From the NCBI GenBank assembly GCA_013824265.1, contig PNNO01000002.1:109309-173308 (forward strand): a stretch of 64,000 bases of DNA. Direction: 5' to 3'. The stretch is from a bacterium. Its GTDB lineage: Bacteria > Patescibacteriota > Gracilibacteria > UBA1369 > PNNO01. Shown here piece by piece: positions 27,098-35,828 of this stretch. Position numbers and translations under genes: made by a program. Every line of letters begins with the position of its first letter. Position 1 is the first letter of the stretch. Below the pieces are notes generated by a model that saw only the letters and a list, made by a program, of their open reading frames with translations, did no database searches and was not told where the DNA came from.

Positions 27098-28102
27098 TTA
27101 GCACAAAAAAGCCGATTTTTCAATATATTTGAAGATTTCATCAAACCGAAGTTCACCTTTTTCAAAGAGATTTACCGCTTCTTCATTGGCACGATTTAAC
27201 CGCTTTGGGAAATCACCGCCAAGCTCAAGAGCGCGATAGGCAAAATTTATTGAAGGAAATTTTTGAGTATCCGGTTTTAAAAATTCCAGCTTCTTATCAG
27301 TCAAATCTATCCTTGGGAGATCATTGGCCGGCGACTGCGGATAGTAAAGAGCATAAGAAATTGGGATACGCATATCCGGATAACCCATGTGGGCAATCAA
27401 AGAGCCGTCTGTAAACTGTACAAGCGCGTGAACAATACTTTGAGGATGTATAAGCACCTCAATTTTTTCCGGTTCAATTCCAAAAAGATAATGAGCTTCA
27501 ATTATCTCAAGCGATTTATTCATCATGGTCGCGGAGTCCACGGAAATCTTTTTGCCCATATTCCAATTGGGATGTTTTATGGCCTGATCAAAAGTGATCG
27601 ATTTGAAATCTTTCTCGGGCGTATTTAGAAAAGGCCCTCCCGAACAGGTTAAAATAATTTTTTCGATTTCACGATTTTTATTGCCCTGAAGTATCTGAAA
27701 AATACCGGAATGTTCGGAATCGATAGGGACAATTGTGACTTGATTCAAAAGGGCTTCGCGCATTATTTCTTCGCCGTGCTCAACTATAAGCTCTTTGTTG
27801 GCTATGGCTATCTGTTTTTTGTTTCGAATGGCCTGCAGCAAAACTTCCAAAGTGTCCGCTCCCGAGCAGGCGAAAACAACCATGTCGGCCTCAGGATGAT
27901 TAACCATATCCATCATTTTGTCTGTTTCAAGCGTGATTCCAAGGGTTGGATTGAATTTTTTCGCCAACTCTTTAAGCTTTTCCAAATTGTTTTTCGCGGA
28001 AAGACCAAGAACATCAAAATCATTTGGATTTTTTTCAACAACATCCAGCGTTTGCGTCCCTATTGAGCCTGTAGCCCCAAAAACAACCAATCTTTTTTTC
28101 AT
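27098..28102 (-). CDS. dxr: 1-deoxy-D-xylulose-5-phosphate reductoisomerase, short form
   Basis: 334 residues, shorter than the usual 380-400. NADPH motif GATGSIGTQTLDVV at 9-22, NKELIVEHGEE, metal/active region PIDSEHSGIFQ, the SGGPF loop, WNMGKKISVDSATMMNKSLEIIEAHYLF and HPQSIVHALVQF. The shortening is mainly in the N-terminal domain before the ANKE motif and at the C terminus. The catalytic residues are present. It makes MEP for isoprenoids. Confidence 0.92.
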   Translation of the reverse strand: MKKRLVVFGATGSIGTQTLDVVEKNPNDFDVLGLSAKNNLEKLKELAKKFNPTLGITLETDKMMDMVNHPEADMVVFACSGADTLEVLLQAIRNKKQIAIANKELIVEHGEEIMREALLNQVTIVPIDSEHSGIFQILQGNKNREIEKIILTCSGGPFLNTPEKDFKSITFDQAIKHPNWNMGKKISVDSATMMNKSLEIIEAHYLFGIEPEKIEVLIHPQSIVHALVQFTDGSLIAHMGYPDMRIPISYALYYPQSPANDLPRIDLTDKKLEFLKPDTQKFPSINFAYRALELGGDFPKRLNRANEEAVNLFEKGELRFDEIFKYIEKSAFLC

Positions 28103-28169
28103 AAATTTCCTTAAGTAATGGATTTTTAATATAGCACTTGAAATGTTTTTCAGAAACAGTACAATGAAC

Positions 28170-28198
28170 TTGACAAAGAACCCCTTTTAATTTAGAAT
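28170..28198 (+). promoter_or_regulatory. Strong sigma70-type promoter for the 704-residue gene
   Basis: A perfect TTGACA (28170-28175), exactly 17 bases, and TAGAAT (28193-28198), 38 bases before the start codon. It is the best sigma70 match noticed in the window. Confidence 0.7.
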
Positions 28199-28236
28199 TC
28201 TCCCCTTGTTACTTTTCAAAATAACCTGAAAATCGA

Positions 28237-30351
28237 ATGGGCTTAGGAGAAGATGGTTCAAAAAAAGGAGGATTGGAAGAAGAAATGGCTAAAGGTAGTA
28301 TTGTTAAACCTGCCGATCCTGAATCTTTATCAACGCCTGAAAGTGGCGCATTGGAACCAATAGCTGTTGCCAGAAGAAAAATGATAAGTATTGGCATGGG
28401 TACAGACCTACTTGCCATTTTTGATACTTACCAAGAGGAGCACCCGGAATTGGGCGCTAATATTTTTGAAAAACTTCGTGAGCAAATTTTACCTTTATTT
28501 CAACAGTCACTCGATCCAACAGAAGGTTCTTTGCCTGAAAAGCCCAAAGATGTTCCAAAATTCTTTGAGGTTGGAAAAGCTTACGAAGAAGTTGAAAAAC
28601 AAATTGCCGAATATATTGGAGATCTTATATTTGAGGGGTTTAAAAAAGGGAAAATGCCTATGCCGGTTTTTTACTTTTACCCTGACAAATGGGACTCGGT
28701 TTGTAGGGAAAAAACTTACACGCTACAAACCAAAGCTAAAGAAATATTAAGAGACAATGCCGGTAAAATGCTGGATATTGTTACCCCTGAAAATGCAAAA
28801 AAAGTACGTATATACGATTTTGGAGTTGGAACCGGAGAGAAAGGCAAAATAGTTCTAGATAAAGCCATTGAAAATGGGAACGGGAGAGTTGAATATCATG
28901 GCGTAGACGCAAGTTCAGATATGCTTAGGATAGCGTTAACAAATATGGCTACGGATTTTATAAAATACGCGCTTTCAAAGAAAGATGAAAACAACAAAAC
29001 AAGAAAGCAGGACAGATGGAGATACCTTATAAATTTTTTGAGAAGTAATAATCTTGAATATTCTACTCAACCTCAATACCTGGAAAGAGTTTTTAAAAGA
29101 ATATTTGGAAAACACTGCGCTGACCCTAAAAAAGTTGATCTGCTTAGATTTTTGTTCGCCAGAATGGTTAGTCTTCATAAAAAGACCACGGCCAGACAAA
29201 TTCAAGCCCTTGATGACCCGACGAACGTAAAATTGCCTGTGAGTTTGCATGCACATCCAATTTGGTTTCAGGAATTTGAACAAAGTGAATTTACCCCTGA
29301 AGAAGATGAAGGGGTTGTAATTTTCGACCTTGGTTCGGAAATCTGCAACCAGTTTCCGGGAAAATCCATAGAAATGTTCCGTAATTTACTTTCCAATCCA
29401 AAAACCCCTAAGCATGAAAACGGTATTGTGCCTAGAGAAGAGGAAAAAAGTGTTCATGCCAATTATACGGTTTTTGGATTACAGCTCGGCGAAACTCCTA
29501 AATCCAAAAAAGGGATATTTTCACAGGATAATTTTAAAAAAACGCGCAATGAAATGAGAAGGGCTTATAATAATCCGGCTTTCCGCGACTTAACGTCTCA
29601 TCCTTTTGAAAGGCCGGATATCCAATATAAAGATCTTGAATCGGGAGAATCGGTTAAGTTTGATGATATTGGGTTTATATATGCCGACTATGAAGAAGAC
29701 AACGATCATCCCGGATATTATGGCGCAACTCACAGGCTTTACATAACCGAGGACGCAGAAGTTACAAATGTAAAAGGAGACAAAACTGAAATAAGAGGAA
29801 AAGAAGCGGCATACGGAACTTTTAAAGAAATGGTTGAAGCGTTGTTTGACCCTGAAAGAGAAAAAGACCTAAATGGGAAAAAATTGGAAATCATGAAAAT
29901 TTTGGGAGTATCAACCAAAGAAGAATTGCTGGCAATTAATCCGAAAGTTTTTTATTCAAAAGAATACAATAATTCTAAAGAAGGTATTTATGGAGGAGGT
30001 GTTAAAGTCGCGGAACAAATTCTTGGCAGACCTGCCGGACTTCATCAGACACTTCTTTATCCTTCATACAAGCCAACACTTGAGCAGATGACGCAGCTTT
30101 GCCACGAACGCGGAATGAAAATAATCGACGTTTATTCCGATAATGACGAGAACCCTACGTATGTAAAAATTCTTACAAGAAGAATGACTTCTGAGGAAGT
30201 GCATTACTACAAAGAAAATCCGAATGACAAAGAAATTTTTTATGTACCTAAAACCAAACAAGTTCCACAAAGCGGCATAAAAACACCAAAAGATGGCGGT
30301 CTTGCTTATAAAACAGTTCACAAATCAAAAGCAAAATTGGCACGTGCATAA
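28237..30351 (+). CDS. Large protein with an EgtD-like SAM methyltransferase domain
   Basis: 704 residues. Residues about 190-255 hold a class I methyltransferase core (VRIYDFGVGTGEKGKIVLDKA, then YHGVDASSDMLRIA), with a spacing like the histidine-specific EgtD family. A second part (about 360-400, VVIFDLGSEICNQFPG) fits the later strands of the fold with a large insertion between. The C-terminal 250 residues (about 455-700) resemble nothing I know. An ATG at 28285 is an alternative start. The substrate is unknown. Strong promoter upstream. Confidence 0.65.
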   Translation: MGLGEDGSKKGGLEEEMAKGSIVKPADPESLSTPESGALEPIAVARRKMISIGMGTDLLAIFDTYQEEHPELGANIFEKLREQILPLFQQSLDPTEGSLPEKPKDVPKFFEVGKAYEEVEKQIAEYIGDLIFEGFKKGKMPMPVFYFYPDKWDSVCREKTYTLQTKAKEILRDNAGKMLDIVTPENAKKVRIYDFGVGTGEKGKIVLDKAIENGNGRVEYHGVDASSDMLRIALTNMATDFIKYALSKKDENNKTRKQDRWRYLINFLRSNNLEYSTQPQYLERVFKRIFGKHCADPKKVDLLRFLFARMVSLHKKTTARQIQALDDPTNVKLPVSLHAHPIWFQEFEQSEFTPEEDEGVVIFDLGSEICNQFPGKSIEMFRNLLSNPKTPKHENGIVPREEEKSVHANYTVFGLQLGETPKSKKGIFSQDNFKKTRNEMRRAYNNPAFRDLTSHPFERPDIQYKDLESGESVKFDDIGFIYADYEEDNDHPGYYGATHRLYITEDAEVTNVKGDKTEIRGKEAAYGTFKEMVEALFDPEREKDLNGKKLEIMKILGVSTKEELLAINPKVFYSKEYNNSKEGIYGGGVKVAEQILGRPAGLHQTLLYPSYKPTLEQMTQLCHERGMKIIDVYSDNDENPTYVKILTRRMTSEEVHYYKENPNDKEIFYVPKTKQVPQSGIKTPKDGGLAYKTVHKSKAKLARA

Positions 30352-30416
30352 CATTAGGAATCGCCTTGACTAAAGCCCCTATTTTCTACTATCATCCATA
30401 AGCCTTCCTCTTTCGA

Positions 30417-30968
30417 ATGCTAAAAGAGGATTTTTCTATCCCTAAACATAAAATCAGTATAAACAAGAAACTTCGGATCAACGACAAAATCACCTCCCCA
30501 ACCATTCGTTTGGTTGATGATGAGGGAAACCAGCTGGGAATAATGGCCGTCGACGATGCAATCGCAAAAGCGAAAGCCCAGGATACCGACCTTGTGGAGG
30601 TATCACCAAATACAAATCCGCCGGTATGCAGATTGATGGACTATGGAAAATATCAATACAAGCAAAAGAAGATAGATCAGAAGCATAAAAAAATGCAGAA
30701 ACAGAGCGAAGTTAAGGGAATAAGAATGGGGTTTAGAACGGATTCACACGACATAGAAGTTAAAAGAAAACAGGCGGAAAAATTCCTGAAAGCAAGGAGT
30801 ATTGTGAAGATAGCGATGATTTTCAAAGGACGAGAAGTTGCTTACATAGACACTGCACAGGAAAAATTAAAGAAGTTCGGAGAAGATTTGGTGGAGGTTG
30901 GGAATATTGAAGAGGGGCCAAAAAGACAGGGAAACAACTTAATTATGATTCTTACACCAATAAAATAA
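30417..30968 (+). CDS. infC: Translation initiation factor IF-3
   Basis: 183 residues. N-terminal domain (INKKLRINDKITSPTIRLVDDEGNQLGIM, ending PVCRLMDYGKYQYKQKK), lysine-rich linker, and C-terminal domain (EVKGIRMGFRTDSHDIEVK, MIFKGREVAY, KRQGNNLIMILTP). It binds the 30S subunit and keeps initiation accurate. It heads the classical infC-rpmI-rplT operon. The ATG at 30417 is taken; IF-3 often uses rare start codons, so a start nearer KISINKKL cannot be excluded. Confidence 0.95.
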   Translation: MLKEDFSIPKHKISINKKLRINDKITSPTIRLVDDEGNQLGIMAVDDAIAKAKAQDTDLVEVSPNTNPPVCRLMDYGKYQYKQKKIDQKHKKMQKQSEVKGIRMGFRTDSHDIEVKRKQAEKFLKARSIVKIAMIFKGREVAYIDTAQEKLKKFGEDLVEVGNIEEGPKRQGNNLIMILTPIK

Positions 30969-30973
30969 TAATC

Positions 30974-31162
30974 ATGAAGCATAAATCTCACAGTGGCGCA
31001 AAAAAGAGAGTAACAAAAACCGGCAAAGGAACTTTCATGGCCGAAAAGTCATGTAAAAATCACCTGCTTGTTAATAAATCCAAACGTCAAAAAAAGCTTT
31101 TTAGAAAGGGTAAGCCAACCGATAAGACCAAACAGCAGATCCTTGTAAAAATGCTTCCGTAA
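30974..31162 (+). CDS. rpmI: 50S ribosomal protein L35
   Basis: 62 residues, very basic, with the L35 signatures [18 protein letters not shown] and [22 protein letters not shown]. It lies five bases after infC and 28 bases before rplT, the usual operon order. Full length for the family. Confidence 0.96.
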   Translation: MKHKSHSGAKKRVTKTGKGTFMAEKSCKNHLLVNKSKRQKKLFRKGKPTDKTKQQILVKMLP

Positions 31163-31190
31163 TAATTTATCTTTTTTTAATCTTTATACT

Positions 31191-31544
31191 ATGACACGAG
31201 TCAAAAGAGGCACAACCGCCCACCGTAGGCACCGCAAGATTATAAGCGCGGCCAAAGGTTACCGTGGTCTTCGAAGCACCACGTTCTGTCAGGCAAAAAA
31301 CGCAGTAATGAAGGCCGGTACCAATGCGTATCGAGACCGAAGACTGAAGAAACGAACTTTTAGAAGTTTGTGGATAACCAGAATCAACGCGGCGTGCCGA
31401 AAAAATGGGATTTCTTACAGCAGATTTATGAATGCTCTGCTAAGATCCGACATTCAAATTGACAGAAAAATGCTCGCAGAGTTAGCCGTTCACAACGAAC
31501 AAGCATTTAACGCTATCGTTGAAAAAGCAAAGGCAACTATGTAG
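31191..31544 (+). CDS. rplT: 50S ribosomal protein L20
   Basis: 117 residues, typical length. Begins [20 protein letters not shown] and contains [20 protein letters not shown] and [24 protein letters not shown], all L20 marks. It binds 23S rRNA early in assembly and in many bacteria represses this operon. I see no clear L20 leader structure before infC. Confidence 0.96.
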   Translation: MTRVKRGTTAHRRHRKIISAAKGYRGLRSTTFCQAKNAVMKAGTNAYRDRRLKKRTFRSLWITRINAACRKNGISYSRFMNALLRSDIQIDRKMLAELAVHNEQAFNAIVEKAKATM

Positions 31545-31552
31545 TAAGCTCG

Positions 31553-31834
31553 CTAGTATTTTACATCAAAAGAATCAAACAGCTCCTCACCTTCGAGGGG
31601 CTGTTTTTGTATATCAATTTCTGTAACTTTGGCTGAAATAGGGCCTTGATAACACCAGTCGATAAACATTTGTACATTGGTGGCATTTCCCTGGCAAAAA
31701 ACCTCCACAGTCCCGTCAGAATTATTACGTATCCATCCGTATACGTCCAAATCACGGGCTTTTTCGCATGCATAATCGCGATAAAACACCCCCTGAACTT
31801 TCCCGGAAATAACAAGACGAGCCTGCTCTTTCAT
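31553..31834 (-). CDS. acyP: Acylphosphatase
   Basis: 93 residues. The family signature GKVQGVFYRDYACEKA supplies the catalytic Arg19, and GWIRNNSDGTVEVFCQG supplies Asn37. It hydrolyses acyl phosphates such as carbamoyl phosphate in the cytosol. Its stop lies eight bases from the end of rplT on the opposite strand. Confidence 0.93.
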   Translation of the reverse strand: MKEQARLVISGKVQGVFYRDYACEKARDLDVYGWIRNNSDGTVEVFCQGNATNVQMFIDWCYQGPISAKVTEIDIQKQPLEGEELFDSFDVKY

Positions 31835-31891
31835 GTATTGAGTAGTAAGTCTTATGATTGTACAATCAGTATAGTTTAATAATCATTTTAA

Positions 31892-33178
31892 ATGAAACGC
31901 TTTTTAAGAAGTGCCGTACTGAAAATTCTTGAATTTCTTGCGAAAAAGAAATTGCAAGGGCTGGATGCCACAATTATCGGGATTACCGGGTCCGTTGGAA
32001 AAACTTCATGTAAAGAACTTGTTGCGGATATTTTGAGTAAAAAGTACAGAGTGCTTAAAAACGAGAAAAGTTATAACAGCGAATTTGGTTTATTGCTGAC
32101 AATTTTAAGACAAACAAGCGGGTTTTCCTCGCCAATTCAATGGATAAAAATAATCGTAAAAGGATTTTTCCAGGCATTTTTTGTAAACGAATCTTTTGAT
32201 TATCTGGTACTTGAAATGGGCGTTGATAAGCCGGGAGATATGGATTATCTAACAAGAATAGCTCCGCCGGACATCGCCATTATGACCGCCATTAAGCCGG
32301 TTCATTTGGACGTGGCTCAATTTGCATCCTTGGAAGAGGTATTTAATGAGAAGAAAAAAATAGTCTCCGGCATGAAAAAAACCGGAACCGCTTTTATAAC
32401 TCTCGATGATAAATTTATTTCAAAATTAGCTTCAGAAAAAAAGGGAAAGGTCGTTACTTACAGCCAAAATAAGACTGCTGATTTTTACGCGGATGAGGTT
32501 GAACAAACCGAAGAAGGCTTAAAATTTAAAGTGAATTTTAAAGGAGATTCGTTTAATGCTTTTGTACCTTTATTCGGGAAATATCAGCTTACAATGATCC
32601 TCCCGGCAATAATCGCGGGCATTAAAGCGGAAGTGCCGATACACGATATTCAGGCCGCGCTTAAAGCTTTTTCTTTACCTCCGGGCAGAATGTCTTTAAT
32701 AGAAGGGGTACAAAATACTTTGATTTTGGACAGCTCTTATAATGCATCTCCGGAAGCCGTTAAAGAAGCGCTGAAGGTTCTGGATTTTTTTGGAAAGAAA
32801 AGATCTACTCGCAGAGTTTTTGTTTTTGGGAATATGAACGAGCTGGGTAGTCACTCAAAAAGTCTTCATCAGGAAGTGGGAGAACATATACCGGCAAATG
32901 CGGATATGCTTATTACCGTGGGCAAGGATGTTGGATATACAGCGGAATCGGCCAAGAAAAAAGGTCTCCCGGACGAAAATATAAAGAGCTTTGAGAACGT
33001 ACATCAGGCCGTTGATTTTTATAAAAAAGAGTTAAAAACCGGCGATATAATTCTTGTTAAAGGATCGCAAAATAAAGTGCGTCTTGAAATTTTCGTTAAA
33101 GCCTTTATGCTGCGACCGGAAGAGGCTAAAGATGTGCTTGCCAGACAGGAGGGAAACTGGGAGAATATAGCTCCTTGA
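31892..33178 (+). CDS. MurF-type Mur ligase, lacking the N-terminal domain
   Basis: 428 residues. ATP motif GITGSVGKTSCKELV at about 29-43, LEMGVDKPGDMDYLT and AIKPVHLDVAQF of the MurF central domain, LFGKYQLTMILPAIIAG, SYNASPEAVKEAL and FVFGNMNELG of the C-terminal domain. It adds D-Ala-D-Ala to the UDP-MurNAc tripeptide. The usual N-terminal UDP-binding domain of about 85 residues is replaced by a short, partly hydrophobic helix. A MurF-like ligase for another substrate is possible. Confidence 0.82.
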   Translation: MKRFLRSAVLKILEFLAKKKLQGLDATIIGITGSVGKTSCKELVADILSKKYRVLKNEKSYNSEFGLLLTILRQTSGFSSPIQWIKIIVKGFFQAFFVNESFDYLVLEMGVDKPGDMDYLTRIAPPDIAIMTAIKPVHLDVAQFASLEEVFNEKKKIVSGMKKTGTAFITLDDKFISKLASEKKGKVVTYSQNKTADFYADEVEQTEEGLKFKVNFKGDSFNAFVPLFGKYQLTMILPAIIAGIKAEVPIHDIQAALKAFSLPPGRMSLIEGVQNTLILDSSYNASPEAVKEALKVLDFFGKKRSTRRVFVFGNMNELGSHSKSLHQEVGEHIPANADMLITVGKDVGYTAESAKKKGLPDENIKSFENVHQAVDFYKKELKTGDIILVKGSQNKVRLEIFVKAFMLRPEEAKDVLARQEGNWENIAP

Positions 33179-33243
33179 AGGGAAACACGCTCGTGATACG
33201 TTCGGCTGCGCCTCAGTGTATCACTCACATATTCCCCTTCAAG
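33174..33243 (+). repeat. Long imperfect hairpin between murF and holB
   Basis: CTTGAAGGGAA (33174-33184) pairs with TTCCCCTTCAAG (33232-33243, one bulge), and the inner arms GTGATAC (33193-33199) and GTATCAC (33218-33224) continue the stem. It begins on the last codons of murF. No T-tract follows, so it is not a standard terminator; a palindromic repeat or mRNA processing site fits better. Confidence 0.5.
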
Positions 33244-33258
33244 TTGATCAAAAAAAAT

Positions 33259-34182
33259 ATGTATAATTGGAAGATTATAGGGCATAAAAAGCAGCTGGAG
33301 ATGATCGAGAATGACATAGCGTCAAACTCACTGGCTCATGCGTATTTGCTTGCCGGACCTTCCGGAATCGGAAAATTTTCAATCGCAAAAATGCTTGTGA
33401 ATATTTTGCAGTGCCCAAACAATCTTTGTAACGAGTGTAGCGTCTGCAAACAAATTCAGGCAGGCAGCCATCCCGACACAATGGTGATAAAGGAGGACGG
33501 GGAATCAATAAAAATAGAACAGATAAGGGAAATTATCGGTAGATTGCAAATGACAAAGCAGGGAGAATATAAGATTTTGTTAATCAAAGGAGCCGAAAAA
33601 CTTACTCCAGAAGCGGCAAACTGTCTTTTGAAAACTTTGGAAGAACCGCCACAAGACACAATAATAATAATGACAACAAGCAATATTCGCGAAATTCTTC
33701 CTACAATAATTTCACGCGTTCGCTTAATTAAATTTTCAGCGTATGCACAAAATTTCCTTAAAGAGGCGCTACGTCCTCTGTATCCGGAGGCCGAGGAAGA
33801 AACTCTTGATCAGGTTTGTTCTCTTTCCATGGGTAAGAGCGGAAAAGCCATAAACCTACTTGAGGATTCTGCCCTTTTGGCATCGTACAGAACAATGTAT
33901 AATATGCTCTGTGAGTTTCTGGAAGATAAGCCTTTATACACAAAGTTCAAACTCATAGAAGACATCATTGCGGACGAAAAAAACACCGAAGAATTCATTG
34001 ATGTATTCACTCACCTTGTTAGAAACAGACTGCATAAAGGCATCGAAGACCAATCTCTGCAGGCGGAAAAGAAAGATTATTACATGAATCTGCTTTCATC
34101 GCTTGAAGAAACCCGGGGGCTACTTAGGCGCAATGTTAACGCAAGACTGGCCCTGGAATCATTAGCACTAAAAGCTTCTTAA
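33259..34182 (+). CDS. holB: DNA polymerase III delta' subunit
   Basis: 307 residues from the ATG at 33259 (MYNWKIIGHKKQLEMIEN); the frame upstream runs through the hairpin. AAA+ P-loop AGPSGIGKFSIAKML at 32-46, zinc cysteines 52, 57, 60 and 63 (CPNNLCNECSVC), LLIKGAEKLTPEAANCLLKTLEEPP (Walker B region and sensor) and IISRVR. It is part of the clamp loader that places DnaN on DNA. The stop overlaps the next gene by one base. Confidence 0.9.
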   Translation: MYNWKIIGHKKQLEMIENDIASNSLAHAYLLAGPSGIGKFSIAKMLVNILQCPNNLCNECSVCKQIQAGSHPDTMVIKEDGESIKIEQIREIIGRLQMTKQGEYKILLIKGAEKLTPEAANCLLKTLEEPPQDTIIIMTTSNIREILPTIISRVRLIKFSAYAQNFLKEALRPLYPEAEEETLDQVCSLSMGKSGKAINLLEDSALLASYRTMYNMLCEFLEDKPLYTKFKLIEDIIADEKNTEEFIDVFTHLVRNRLHKGIEDQSLQAEKKDYYMNLLSSLEETRGLLRRNVNARLALESLALKAS

Positions 34183-35048
34183 TGAAGGTACTCTGTATAT
34201 TTGATCAGTTCACACGTAAAGAAATAAGGATTCCTCAGCCCGAAGGGGCCGACCCGAAACCCGGTGATTTTATTATATATAACGACGAGGAAAATAAGGA
34301 GAATATAGGACGAATACACTATTCCAATCGTGAAGAAAAAAATCAGGAAAATATATTAAGTTTGTATTCATATCTTAGAAAAGCAACTCCGCACGACACG
34401 CAAAAAATGGAAACACTGGGACAGAAAGCGGAAGAAGCAATGACTGAATGCAAAAAGAAAATCGCGGAACATAAGCTTGATATGCAACTTGAATTTACCG
34501 AATATTCGCTTGATGGCAGCAAAATAAATTTTATTTTTACTTCCGAAGACCGAGTTGATTTTAGAGAATTGGTAAAAGATTTGGCGAAAATTTTTCAGAA
34601 ACAAATTCATTTACAACAAATAGGTCCGCGCGATAAGGCAAGAATTGTTACCGGAAGAGGAAAATGCGGAAAGAACCTTTGCTGTGCAAGTTGGCTTAAG
34701 GATCTGCAAAGCATAAATATGGAAATGGTAAGATCTCAGTGTCTTGAAAGCAAGGGAAGCGCAAAACTATCAGGCTGCTGCGGAAAACTTATGTGCTGTC
34801 TTCGATATGAAGTTGAAGAATATAAACTTTTAAGAAAAAATCTTCCAAAAATAGGAAGCATAGTTAAGGTTAAAAAAGGTGACGGACAAGTCATTTCTCT
34901 GGATGTTTTGAATCAAAAAGTTAAGGTACTTTTTAGCGACAGATCGTTTGAAACAATCCCTCTTGGGGATATAAAGAAAGTCGTTGTAGATCAGGAAATA
35001 GAAGGCTTACAGGAAAAACAGGCCGACCCGATCGTTAAAGAATCGTAA
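34182..35048 (+). CDS. PSP1 domain protein (RicT/YaaT family)
   Basis: 288 residues. The PSP1 core has QIGPRDKARIVTGRGKCGKN and the cysteine cluster LCCASWLKD, CLESKGSAKLSGCCGKLMCC, which binds an Fe-S cluster in Bacillus RicT. Bacillus RicT acts with RicA and RicF in RNase Y-dependent mRNA maturation. RNase Y is encoded at 38.2-39.8 kb here. Adjacency to holB matches the Firmicutes order. The start overlaps holB by one base. Confidence 0.9.
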   Translation: MKVLCIFDQFTRKEIRIPQPEGADPKPGDFIIYNDEENKENIGRIHYSNREEKNQENILSLYSYLRKATPHDTQKMETLGQKAEEAMTECKKKIAEHKLDMQLEFTEYSLDGSKINFIFTSEDRVDFRELVKDLAKIFQKQIHLQQIGPRDKARIVTGRGKCGKNLCCASWLKDLQSINMEMVRSQCLESKGSAKLSGCCGKLMCCLRYEVEEYKLLRKNLPKIGSIVKVKKGDGQVISLDVLNQKVKVLFSDRSFETIPLGDIKKVVVDQEIEGLQEKQADPIVKES

Positions 35049-35057
35049 TTGCACATT

Positions 35058-35813
35058 ATGGAAATATTTACTCTGATTTTAATTATTGCGGCGCTCGCGG
35101 GTATATTTATAAGACGCTATTATATTATGGAAAAGGGCATTTATTTGGAGAAAACCCTTGTTAAAAGGTTTTTTAGCAATGCTCAGCCAACTCCAATTAA
35201 AGATGAAAATTTTGAAAGAAAGGCGCCTTCGCACATGCCAAAATCCGTTCCAAAAACAATGGAGGCAAAAATGCTTTACAGCAAAGCAATGATTTTTTAC
35301 GAAAGAGGCGATATGGATGAGGCCGAAAAGCAATTTATACAGGTAATATCTCTTGATCAAAATTTTGCGGACGCAATACATAAGTTGGGATTGATATATC
35401 TTAAACAGGCGCAATTCTCAAGGGCAGAGGCCCTTTTTAGACAATTGGTTAATCAACTTGAGGCCGACGCGGTATGCCATAGTAATCTTGGCAGAGCCCT
35501 TTATGAACAGGAAAAATTTGACGAAGCTCTTGTTGCTTACCTTAAATCAATTGAGCTTGATAACTCAAGGCCGGGCCGTTTTGTAAGCACCGCTGAGGTT
35601 TACAGACGCTTAAACCAAAACGACAAAGCGCGTGAAATGTATGAGGCTGCCCTGCAGCTTGATCCAACAAACACAGATTACCTTCTTACGTACGCGCACT
35701 TTTTGATCGAAGAAAAGGATCTTTTAAAGGCGCGTGCTTATGTTGATGCCGTTTTAAAAATCCAACCGGACAACTCTATTGCGCTGGAAATGAAAAAGGA
35801 ATGTGAGCAATAA
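35058..35813 (+). CDS. Membrane-anchored TPR protein
   Basis: 251 residues from the ATG at 35058; a TTG nine bases earlier is in frame. An N-terminal membrane helix (MEIFTLILIIAALAGIFI) is followed by a charged linker and about four to five tetratricopeptide repeats from about residue 75 (AKMLYSKAMIFYERGDMDEAEKQF, and AVCHSNLGRALYEQEKFDEALVAY). Likely a cytoplasmic or periplasmic scaffold; its partner is unknown. Confidence 0.85.
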   Translation: MEIFTLILIIAALAGIFIRRYYIMEKGIYLEKTLVKRFFSNAQPTPIKDENFERKAPSHMPKSVPKTMEAKMLYSKAMIFYERGDMDEAEKQFIQVISLDQNFADAIHKLGLIYLKQAQFSRAEALFRQLVNQLEADAVCHSNLGRALYEQEKFDEALVAYLKSIELDNSRPGRFVSTAEVYRRLNQNDKAREMYEAALQLDPTNTDYLLTYAHFLIEEKDLLKARAYVDAVLKIQPDNSIALEMKKECEQ

Positions 35814-35828
35814 TTTGACTACCCGAAT

